DNA from: Fen-1254 sp963778945
Lineage (GTDB): Bacteria > Bacteroidota > Ignavibacteria > UBA10030
Reading direction: 5' to 3'
DNA length: 64,000 nt
Assembly (NCBI GenBank): GCA_963778945.1
Contig: CAVZWL010000025.1
Location: 52,518 to 116,517, forward strand
The notes under the pieces are model-generated. The model was given only the letters and a program-made list of their open reading frames with translations. It was not told the origin of the DNA and searched no databases. This document shows, piece after piece, positions 1 through 7,326 of the stretch. A program made the position numbers and the translations under genes. Numbering within the stretch: the stretch's first letter is position 1; each line of letters starts with the position of its first letter.

Positions 1-37
1 GTGGATCGATCATTCCGTATTCTGCGTAAGGGAAAAG

Positions 38-357
38 TCACCTTTCAGGCTTACCAAAGACAAATCCTGAAGGATTTCGGATTGAATCCACCGGCACCTC
101 AAAGGAAGATAGTTCTCTTTTCATTGCAATATCATTCCTAAATGAATATGCTTTGATGATGCCAGATTTCTTAATATGGATAATCTTCCAGAAATAGTCC
201 GGGACAGCAACCTTTCCGATATTTATCCTCAAATGTCACGGAGCCACACCACACAAGAATACTGTCATATTCCTTTGCCAACTTCCGGGTGTATTCTTCA
301 AGTTTCTTCCAAATGCCTCGATTTAATGTGGGCGACTGTGGAGCTAAATTGTGATTG
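38..357 (-). pseudogene. DNA/RNA non-specific endonuclease (NUC1) C-terminal fragment, frameshifted
   Basis: Read on the minus strand from about 357, one frame gives NHNLAPQSPTLNRGIWKKLE followed by RKLAKEYDSILVWCGSV. A second frame continues with INIGKVAVPDYFWKIIHIKK and ends at a stop at 38. Together these match the second half of the NUC1/NucA family: the N-x-APQ..LNRG.W..LE block and the later VAVP..FWK block. The DRGH active-site segment that should lie upstream is absent, because the fragment begins directly at the stop codon of the neighbouring GLUG protein. There is also a frame change near 235. The fragment therefore cannot encode a working nuclease as it stands. Whether it is a true deletion remnant or a misassembly junction cannot be decided from the window. 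Confidence 0.65.
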
Positions 358-360
358 GTA

Positions 361-2070
361 CTATTTCATGAGAAGCATCTTTTTCACTGATGCATAGGTG
401 CCGTATGTAAGACGGTAAAAATAGACACCGCTTGCCAGCTTTGATGCATTGAATGCTGCTTGATAACTTCCTGCCGGTTTTGTTTCATTCACGAGCATTG
501 CAATTTCACGGCCAATGACATCATACACCTTCAAGGTCACCACATGTTGTGACGCTGCGGCGGGGATATCGTATGCAATTGTTGTCGCGGGGTTAAAGGG
601 ATTTGGATAGTTTTGTTTAAGAGAAAATGTCTTTGGCGCAGTAATGGCTGTTCCTGCGATGGAGGTTGTTGTGCTTGAGGCAAGATGAGGATAGCCGTTA
701 TTAATACCTGAATTAATAGACCATACCGTTGTAAAATCCCAACCGCTAAACGAAGACGATTGTTTCATCTGTGCTGTGGTTAATCCGGATCCGATATACA
801 CTCCTCCGGAATCATTCATTCCGTATCCGGCGGCATTTCCTGAAGCCTGCTGATCCCAGTAACAATCACTGATTGTTCCTTTACTCTGAAGATATCCCAC
901 GATACCGCCAATCCAATTATCACCTGCAGCGCTTCCTACTGCATAACAGTTTATAATTGAGTCACTAGAATATCCTGCGAACCCGCCAACACCGCTGGTG
1001 CCTGTGGTGTTTCCTATTGCGTAACAGTTCATGATTGATGCCAAATTCTCTCCTACGAAACCGCCAACAGACCATCCACTGTTAGCTAACACAGTACTGC
1101 TGAAAAAGACACCGATCACAGTTCCGGTTGAGTAACAGCTTGCAGTTCTTGCTGCGTTCGTTCCTACGAAACCGCCGACGTTGATATATCCTCTCACGAG
1201 TCCGGATGCGCGGCAGTTGCTCATGGTGCCATGTCCAGTATATATCCAGAAACCGCTGTATCCTACGAAACCACCGACAGACATACTGGTGTCTGCTGTT
1301 ACGGTTCCTGTTGCATAGCAGTTACTGATTGTACCCGCACTCGATCCCACGAAACCACCGATATAGCCGCCTGGATCAATGCCGCCAAGAGTATTAAGGC
1401 CGGCATATCCATCCACGCTTCCTGTCGCAAAGCAGTTACTGATGGTACCGCCACTTGTTCCCACAAGACCGCCGACCTCATTTAATCCTTTCACGGATCC
1501 AGTTGCGTAACAATTGCTGATTGTGCCCTCATTGTCTCCCGCGAGACCGCCAACATTGTTGCGGCCTATCACGATTCCTGTTGCATAGCAGTTACTGATT
1601 GTGCCCCCAATCGTTCCCATCCCTATGCTTCCTACAATGCAGCCGATATCGTCCCGGCCGGTCATATCCGCATTGATCACTCCTATACTATCGATCACTG
1701 CCCCGTAGTTGCAAATTCCAAACAGTCCGGTATAATCTAATCCGGAATGGTCGATGTGCAAATTTTTAATGACGTGTCCCGCACCGTGAAATGCACCGGA
1801 AAAATTCGTAGTACCATCGCCGATGGGAACAAATCCGCCGTCGCTGTTTTCGGTTGACGAAGCTGAAGCATCGATATCGGCCGTGAGACGGTACACAGCG
1901 CTGCGATTGTAAGCTGCTGTTGTACCAACAACCTTCAGATCGGCATAATCGGAGATAAGAAATGGATCTTCTGTGGTGCCGCTGCCAGCAGGATTGCCGC
2001 CGGCTGCAAACATAGATCCACTCATGAAGAACAAAAGAAGCATCGAAATAACCACGAAGATGTGTCTCAT
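361..2070 (-). CDS. GLUG-motif repeat protein with T9SS C-terminal sorting domain
   Basis: This 569-residue secreted protein starts with a signal peptide (basic start, then a run of I/V/L/F ending near residue 23). The middle consists of roughly a dozen repeats of about 20-40 residues of the form GG(L/F)VG...GTISNCYATG.V, the GLUG motif found in bacterial adhesins and surface proteins. Residues about 482-569 form a Por/T9SS type A sorting domain, opening with QNYPNPFNPATTI and ending KKMLLMK. The expected fate is export through the Sec system, then type IX secretion and anchoring at the cell surface. The role is probably adhesive or structural, and no catalytic motif is seen. The repeats are also visible in the DNA. 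The gene is intact, unlike many genes later in the window. Confidence 0.9.
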   Translation of the reverse strand: MRHIFVVISMLLLFFMSGSMFAAGGNPAGSGTTEDPFLISDYADLKVVGTTAAYNRSAVYRLTADIDASASSTENSDGGFVPIGDGTTNFSGAFHGAGHVIKNLHIDHSGLDYTGLFGICNYGAVIDSIGVINADMTGRDDIGCIVGSIGMGTIGGTISNCYATGIVIGRNNVGGLAGDNEGTISNCYATGSVKGLNEVGGLVGTSGGTISNCFATGSVDGYAGLNTLGGIDPGGYIGGFVGSSAGTISNCYATGTVTADTSMSVGGFVGYSGFWIYTGHGTMSNCRASGLVRGYINVGGFVGTNAARTASCYSTGTVIGVFFSSTVLANSGWSVGGFVGENLASIMNCYAIGNTTGTSGVGGFAGYSSDSIINCYAVGSAAGDNWIGGIVGYLQSKGTISDCYWDQQASGNAAGYGMNDSGGVYIGSGLTTAQMKQSSSFSGWDFTTVWSINSGINNGYPHLASSTTTSIAGTAITAPKTFSLKQNYPNPFNPATTIAYDIPAAASQHVVTLKVYDVIGREIAMLVNETKPAGSYQAAFNASKLASGVYFYRLTYGTYASVKKMLLMK

Positions 2071-2642
2071 TATACAACCTTTAATGATGATGGATTCATT
2101 AAATTATTAAAGTGTAAATGTAATTGCAAGAGCCAGCTTAAACCTTAACATTCTGCAACGCTGAACCGGTATTCACATGGTCCGAACAATACCAAAGACA
2201 GTATAGCACTGAGCGAAAGCAATATTCAACCCTGCGCCCGTAACGGCTGCACAGAAAGCGCTTATTTTTAAAATACTATTCATTGTTTATCACTGGATTA
2301 TTATCGCTTGAAAAAAGATACAAAAATAAAAGTTAAAAGATGGTAATAATCGACAAAACCAGCAGCGCCGTTTTTGAGTGTGTATGAATCTGAAATTTAA
2401 ATTGCCTCCCGCTTCCGCGGGACACATGATCAGGCCTCCGGCTGCTGATGAATCGGCAATCCCCTTGCACTCTTTATGATTATGCGATATTATACGGTGA
2501 AAGAGAACCACGTTCAATAGGAAAGACACCTCGAGTGCCGCTCCAATTAAGTAATAATGCGTTTTGTCATGCAGAATTGCATTATTTCCGCGGCCACTAG
2601 GCCTGATGGAATACAATATCATTTATTAGGAGTGGCACGAGT
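2071..2642. other. Intergenic region between divergent genes
   Basis: About 570 bases separate the divergently transcribed GLUG protein and the GH-A glycosidase. A 110-codon minus-strand open frame at 2290-2622 has low-complexity, unfamiliar sequence and no ribosome binding site, so I do not call it a gene. TAGGAG near 2626-2631 is a usable ribosome binding site for the glycosidase at 2643. Promoters for both genes presumably lie here but no clear consensus was found. Confidence 0.5.
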
Positions 2643-4583
2643 ATGCACTTTAAAGACGGTTACCGGCTCATCGACAATAAAAAACAATTCGTCATGGGAA
2701 TAAACTATCTGCCCGCGTCCACAGGCCATTCCATAAAGTTTTATACCGAACCCGATTTCAAAGAAATCGAAGCGGATTGTAAACTCATGGCTTCGATGCA
2801 GTTTAAAGCGGTGAGGATCGGCCTGCCATACGATATGGTCGATAACAACAAAAACGAGAACAGCGTTATTACAGCAAACCTGGAAAAATTTATTTCGCTG
2901 TGCGATGCCAACAAATTAAAAGTCATCCCCACATTTTTCCACCTCGCTTCATTCCAGGAAGATCCGAAAGCAGTGCGGCCGGAATGGACCAAAGCAGATC
3001 ATTACTACACAAGCGATGAATCGTTCTCGTATATCACGAAGTACATGGAAATTCTTGCGCTCCATTATGCATCCGACGACCGGATATTTGCATGGGATGT
3101 AGGCAACGAACCCTATTGGCATGCAGGTTTTCCTGCAAAAAACAGTTCCGGCGTTCCCGACAGAACGATTATGACCGCTTATGCAAATAAATTAGTTTCA
3201 AAATTCCACAGTCTCGGATTCAAGCAGCCTCTCACGTTTGGCGCCGACCATGCGTCTATTGCCCAGGAAGTTGGCGCTGATATCGTCGGACTCATGGATG
3301 TCTCGGATTTTGTGAGTTCGCATTTCTACAGCAAATATAATTACGATATGTTTAAATTCGAAGAGATCAATTCATTCCGGGATACCTACTTCGGAACGTA
3401 CATAATGAAATTCAGTCAGCACAATGATAAACCGCTCGCGTGTTTTGAATTCGGCAACAGCACGATGCAAATCTCGGAAGAAAATCAGGCTGTGTACCAG
3501 CGGGTTCTTTCCTATTCCTGCTTCGTCGCAGGTGCAAACAGCCTGCTCCCGTGGGCATTTTGTGATATCGATCAGAAGGTGCGGCATCTCTATAATAACA
3601 ATGCACAACAGGAACTGGAATTCGGCCTCCTCCGTGCCGATAAATCGCCAAAACCGGCGGCAAAGGAACTTCAGGATTTTATCAATACCATCAATGCAAT
3701 CGATCTTGAACAATATTCGTTTGCAAAACCTGAAGCTGCAATTTATGTCGACAAAGCGTATTACGACCGTCTCGCCATAAATTTCAACATTTATCCGAAC
3801 GCATATATGCTGGCGCGTGCCGCAAATATTCCGGTGAGTTTTGTGAGGCACGACGAGGATTTATCCCGGTATAAATTATTATTCGTTCCTAACGGACTTC
3901 TCACCATCGAAGAAATGGACAGAATCACTTCATTCGTCGAACAAGGCGGAACGGCTTATATGTCCTTTAATAAGCATATTCATGCCATGGCACCCGGGTA
4001 TCTGCAAAAACTCTTCGGCTTCAAGCTTCTCGATTATCGAAGAATGCCGAAAATTTTCGAGGTCTTTTTGAATGAAGAGTATACTACGGAGAATGGAGAG
4101 AACCGCATGGTCTTCCAAGGAATGGAACCGCCGCCATCGACGTATACGTATTATAAAATCGAACCAAAAAGTGCAGAGGTCATTGCTTGCGATAAAAACG
4201 ACCAGCCGGTACTCAGCGTGAATACATACGGAAAGGGCTGCGCAATAGCCTGTATGTTCCCTGTCGAAATGGTTATGGCACGAACCAATGATGCGTTCCA
4301 GAATATTCCAGCGTATCTGTTTTATTCTGCCGCTCTGAAACATTCAAGCATAAAACAGGAAGTGAGCGCTGATAATCCTTTTGTCGAACTTGGCTTGATG
4401 AAAAGCAAAGGTTCCGAACATCTTCTCTTTCTCATCAACCATGAACCGTCCGCGCAATCCTTGAAATTGAAATTCGAAAAAGAACCAAAAGGAATCAACG
4501 ATTTTAAAACCGGCAGCACGGTTGAAAACAATCTATCACTTGATGCAAACGAAGTCCGGATTTTGAGATTGATGACGGCATAA
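2643..4583 (+). CDS. Clan GH-A glycoside hydrolase (GH5/GH42-like), probably cytoplasmic
   Basis: This is a 646-residue retaining glycosidase. Residues about 15-340 look like a TIM barrel: YLPASTG near the start, WDVGNEPYWH with acid/base Glu156 in the NEP motif, and ACFEFGNS with nucleophile Glu269. Residues about 390-560 (YKLLFVPNGLLTIEEMDRI and following) resemble the amidotransferase-like trimerisation domain of GH42 beta-galactosidases, and a short beta domain closes the protein. No signal peptide is present: the protein opens MHFKDGYRLIDNKKQF. It should therefore act on imported oligosaccharides. The exact substrate (beta-galactoside, beta-mannoside or other) cannot be read from the sequence. 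The gene stands alone on the plus strand between minus-strand genes. Confidence 0.8.
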   Translation: MHFKDGYRLIDNKKQFVMGINYLPASTGHSIKFYTEPDFKEIEADCKLMASMQFKAVRIGLPYDMVDNNKNENSVITANLEKFISLCDANKLKVIPTFFHLASFQEDPKAVRPEWTKADHYYTSDESFSYITKYMEILALHYASDDRIFAWDVGNEPYWHAGFPAKNSSGVPDRTIMTAYANKLVSKFHSLGFKQPLTFGADHASIAQEVGADIVGLMDVSDFVSSHFYSKYNYDMFKFEEINSFRDTYFGTYIMKFSQHNDKPLACFEFGNSTMQISEENQAVYQRVLSYSCFVAGANSLLPWAFCDIDQKVRHLYNNNAQQELEFGLLRADKSPKPAAKELQDFINTINAIDLEQYSFAKPEAAIYVDKAYYDRLAINFNIYPNAYMLARAANIPVSFVRHDEDLSRYKLLFVPNGLLTIEEMDRITSFVEQGGTAYMSFNKHIHAMAPGYLQKLFGFKLLDYRRMPKIFEVFLNEEYTTENGENRMVFQGMEPPPSTYTYYKIEPKSAEVIACDKNDQPVLSVNTYGKGCAIACMFPVEMVMARTNDAFQNIPAYLFYSAALKHSSIKQEVSADNPFVELGLMKSKGSEHLLFLINHEPSAQSLKLKFEKEPKGINDFKTGSTVENNLSLDANEVRILRLMTA

Positions 4584-4663
4584 ATTTGCGCGCATCGCTC
4601 TCCCGATACGGAATTCCCCGATACAATGCCAGACACCGGTGACTTCATTATCATAGAAATATA

Positions 4664-5080
4664 TTATTCTAGCTGACACGCATTCATCCCAATGCTGGCG
4701 ATTTCCAAATCCTGTTCGCTGGTAGCGCCGCTAAAAACCGTTAAGATATACCCATCCTGAACTTTTTTTATCACACCACCCTTATAGCCAAATTCTCCCT
4801 GATATGCCGGTCTAACTTTACTTCCGCTGTTTAACTTTGTATCAGCCATTTCTGCTGCCTTCGAATAGGCAATGCCGATAAAATTATAACCGGGATATTG
4901 GCTCTTTTCGGGGCTGCCGTCAAGCACTTTAATGGTATCAACAGCTTTCATTTGAGATACCCATGAAAGGCCGGAATTATCCATACTCGCTATTACTATA
5001 ACTCCTTTCACTCCAAGTTTTCTTGCATGATTTTCCATTTCAATTATTATCTTTGCTGCGGTACTTTGAAATTCGTCCAT
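4664..5080 (-). CDS. HbpS/GlcG-like (DUF336) protein
   Basis: This is a 138-residue protein of about the usual size for the heme-binding HbpS/GlcG family. It shows the family layout: an N-terminal amphipathic helix with AR.LGVKGVIVIASMDNSG, an SKAAEMADTKL segment, and the closing GYILTVFSGATSEQDLEIA, which corresponds to the family's conserved GSGGTSEQDE-type end. There is no signal peptide. AGGGAAGGGAAAAAT precedes the ATG and supports this start. It is the last gene of a minus-strand group with two SRPBCC proteins and a DoxX-like membrane protein. The function in this family is poorly defined (heme or small-ligand binding, oxidative stress sensing). The match is by pattern only. Confidence 0.6.
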   Translation of the reverse strand: MDEFQSTAAKIIIEMENHARKLGVKGVIVIASMDNSGLSWVSQMKAVDTIKVLDGSPEKSQYPGYNFIGIAYSKAAEMADTKLNSGSKVRPAYQGEFGYKGGVIKKVQDGYILTVFSGATSEQDLEIASIGMNACQLE

Positions 5081-5253
5081 ATTTTTCCCTTCCCTTTCTA
5101 TAGTATTATGCCACTTGTGAAATCAACCGCCTCTAACAGAGAGTTTCCAATTGACTGAGTTTCTTCAGTCTGTTCAATAATTCGTTTTTTGTCGAACTGT
5201 ATCCGGCCTGTAACAAAATAATTCGAATTATCTTTTAACTCAAGAGACCGCGT

Positions 5254-5676
5254 CTAAATGCCGCAAACTTCCAACGTGAGTCGATCAAGATTTTGTTCAT
5301 TGCCGGGCTCTACAATATGGGCAATATTTTTTGCAACTTCTGCACTTTCAAATTCTTGTATCCAATGAATTATTGATCCTTGAGTGGAACCTGCTATGAT
5401 AATGGTCAATTTAAACTTCGGTTCTGAGATATGGCGAATGACAACTTTTTCATTTGGAATAATTTCAATGAACTCACTTTCATTTGGATAATTTTTGCCA
5501 TCCAGTCCATGCATGACAAGCGACCATTTCCCGCCGGCACTAAACTGAAATTTATTAAATGTGTTGGTAAAGCCCGAAGGGCCCCACCACCTTGACAGTT
5601 TTTCCGGATTACTCAAAGCAGCGAATATCTTCTCCGGAGGGACTGGAATTGCTCTGGTTGATTTAAATGTAATCAT
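5254..5676 (-). CDS. SRPBCC / AHSA1-like domain protein
   Basis: This protein of about 140 residues has the START-like AHSA1 fold signature: TRAIPVPPEKIFAALSNPEKLSRWW at the start, GGKWSLVMHG in the middle, FIEIIPNEKVVIRH, and a closing helix. Such proteins form a hydrophobic ligand pocket, and most bacterial members have unknown ligands. I chose the ATG at 5676 because GAAGGG lies 9 bases upstream and the domain starts immediately after it. An in-frame ATG at 5739, 3 bases after the DoxX-like gene's stop, would add 21 residues but has no clear ribosome binding site. It is co-directional and probably co-transcribed with the DoxX-like gene. Confidence 0.8.
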   Translation of the reverse strand: MITFKSTRAIPVPPEKIFAALSNPEKLSRWWGPSGFTNTFNKFQFSAGGKWSLVMHGLDGKNYPNESEFIEIIPNEKVVIRHISEPKFKLTIIIAGSTQGSIIHWIQEFESAEVAKNIAHIVEPGNEQNLDRLTLEVCGI

Positions 5677-5742
5677 AAGATATTTCCCTTCGTGAAGAGG
5701 ATTGCTAACATCCGAAATTCCTCCTGTCGGCGGTCGCATTAT

Positions 5743-6105
5743 CTATGGCTTTAACACAAACCTGCCATAGGCAATAAACGCGCATAGAGCAGCCACGACA
5801 AGCCAATAAATCATTTGACCATAGTTCGCGGCTCCGGAAAAAATATTCACTGCAGAAAAGATCAGCATTTCCGCTGCTATGCAGACCGCTGCGATTGGGG
5901 CCAGTATGGCCAGGTGTTTATTCAATGCCGGGAGGATCAGGCCAATACTGCAGAGCAGCTCAATGACGATCAATGCCAGCCATACTTCGTGGGGAATCGC
6001 TTTTAGAGAAGGCAAGGTCTGTTCCGAATTCGAAAACTTCCATACTGCGCCCATGATGGTATGCAGAGCGAGAAGGATTTGAAGAACCCATAGGAGAATA
6101 TTCAT
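5743..6105 (-). CDS. DoxX-like small integral membrane protein
   Basis: This 120-residue protein has four predicted hydrophobic helices, at about residues 1-17, 40-60, 67-87 and 95-115. The order and size match the DoxX-like family. The first helix ends LLALHTIMGAVWKFSNSEQT and the third contains AILAPIAAVCIAAEML. AAAGAGGTAAATT precedes the ATG, supporting the start. DoxX-family proteins sit in the inner membrane and have been linked to thiol and redox stress, but the biochemical role is uncertain. It lies between two SRPBCC genes on the same strand, an arrangement that suggests one small operon. Confidence 0.75.
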   Translation of the reverse strand: MNILLWVLQILLALHTIMGAVWKFSNSEQTLPSLKAIPHEVWLALIVIELLCSIGLILPALNKHLAILAPIAAVCIAAEMLIFSAVNIFSGAANYGQMIYWLVVAALCAFIAYGRFVLKP

Positions 6106-6236
6106 AATTTACCTCTTTGAAAAATTTGATTTAATAATAACTTCTGTCTTTAACTTACCAGGCCGCCAATGGCGGGTTCTTTCTCTTCATTATAAACATT
6201 TATGAAGGAAGAACCTCTTCCATGTTTCCATATCTA

Positions 6237-6683
6237 TCAATCCGGGATATCCGGTTCAACGAACTGAGTAAGCAATACCAACGATTCCTGCCAGCCCAAA
6301 TAACATGCCTCCACAGGAATGGATTCCGGTATCCCTTCTTGTGTGATATTTACAACCGTTCCGCAAAAAACTTTTTTCAACCTGATCGTGGTCTTCATTG
6401 TCCCGGGCATATTCGGATCATCAAACATATCTGTATGCACAATGCGCTCGTTCGGTACCAGTTCGAGATATGTACCGCCAAAAGAATGGCTGTGACCAGT
6501 GCCGAAATTTGTAAATGACATTTTATAGAAACCGCCGACAACGGCATCGATGTGGTGCACTTTACAGGTGAATCCATGCGGCGGCAGCCATTTGCATAGA
6601 GCGCCGGCGTCAAGAAAAGCGCGATATATTTTCTCCGGTGTGGCCTTGAGAACCCTATGAAGTGTGACGTTTCTGCCTGTCAT
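6237..6683 (-). CDS. SRPBCC / AHSA1-like domain protein
   Basis: This 148-residue protein starts at the ATG at 6683, which is preceded by a strong AAGGAGGAGCAATATT ribosome binding site. A longer open frame to 6728 lacks this support. The sequence carries the AHSA1 pattern HRVLKATPEKIYRAFLD...LCKWLPPHGFTCKV, then GGFYKMSFTNF, then YLELVPNERIVHTDMFDD, then TQEGIPESIPVEACYLGW. It is full length for the family and resembles proteins annotated as activators of Hsp90 ATPase-like or polyketide cyclase-type. It would be the first gene of the minus-strand group running to the HbpS-like gene. Its ligand is unknown. Confidence 0.8.
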   Translation of the reverse strand: MTGRNVTLHRVLKATPEKIYRAFLDAGALCKWLPPHGFTCKVHHIDAVVGGFYKMSFTNFGTGHSHSFGGTYLELVPNERIVHTDMFDDPNMPGTMKTTIRLKKVFCGTVVNITQEGIPESIPVEACYLGWQESLVLLTQFVEPDIPD

Positions 6684-7232
6684 AATATTGCTCCTCCTTA
6701 AACAATGTGTATAATGAAAACAAGGCAAATATATAATTAGTTCTGCATTTTAATCGGTTTGCCCGCCTATCCGATGGCAGCTCATCCTGATTCGTCAGAT
6801 TAAACGGAGCTCAATTGCGGTCGAATCGAACCCGCCTGCCGCAGACAGGGATACCAAAAAGCGGGAACTGCAACGATATGTATGATGGTCATTACGCATT
6901 GCGCGTAACGCATCTTGCGTAATATCAAGTAATAACACACTTGCGCTGCTTCGACATACATCATTTAAACACGTCCCATTTTTTAGGATTTTGGGACATG
7001 TTCAAATCTCGTGTCGATTCAATCGACATATCACAATAACATGTCGATTCTTTCTACACTAAGCTTTTTTTAAAAAAACATCGAAGAGTTTCCGATTGGG
7101 GATGGCGATCGACGCTCATCACATTACTTACGCCTTCACAACACATATCAGGTCTTGTTTTCTGTTCGATGTTTGTTAAAGAGATTGACATTCCATTACA
7201 AAAAATGCAGAATAAACGTTAGCATATTCACG
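6684..7232. other. Intergenic region with short inverted repeats
   Basis: About 550 bases contain no gene I can support. Two inverted repeats are visible: ATTACGCA...TGCGTAAT at about 6891-6920, and a perfect 8+1+8 palindrome TGTCGATTCAATCGACA at 7012-7028. A third half-site, ATGTCGATTC, lies at 7041-7050. The clustered TGTCGATT sites could be regulator binding sites. A stretch near 6825-6845 superficially resembles a tRNA T-arm but no cloverleaf can be folded around it. Confidence 0.4.
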
Positions 7233-7268
7233 AAAAAAAAGCGGTCCCAAAAACATCGAGACCGCTTT
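7233..7268 (-). terminator. Rho-independent terminator of the 718-residue lipoprotein gene
   Basis: On the minus strand, AAAGCGGTC and GACCGCTTT (7260-7268 and 7238-7246) form a 9-bp stem around a 13-base loop. The 3' arm runs into a run of eight T (plus-strand A run 7233-7240). It lies about 60 bases beyond the stop of the lipoprotein gene at 7327. Confidence 0.75.
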
Positions 7269-7326
7269 CAATTCCATTCCTAAAATACTGCTTATCGGAA
7301 ACTCCAAATTGCCCGGGATATCAGTC

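Noticed and set aside
900..1750. Regular repeats at DNA level that could be a non-coding array
   Set aside because: They are explained by GLUG protein repeats in one continuous reading frame.
2290..2622. 110-codon minus-strand frame in the gap before the GH-A glycosidase
   Set aside because: No ribosome binding site, no family resemblance, and composition unlike neighbouring proteins.
6820..6890. tRNA-like string GGTCGAATCGAACCC
   Set aside because: No acceptor, D or anticodon stem can be built around it; the following CCTGCCGCAGACAGG is a simple hairpin.
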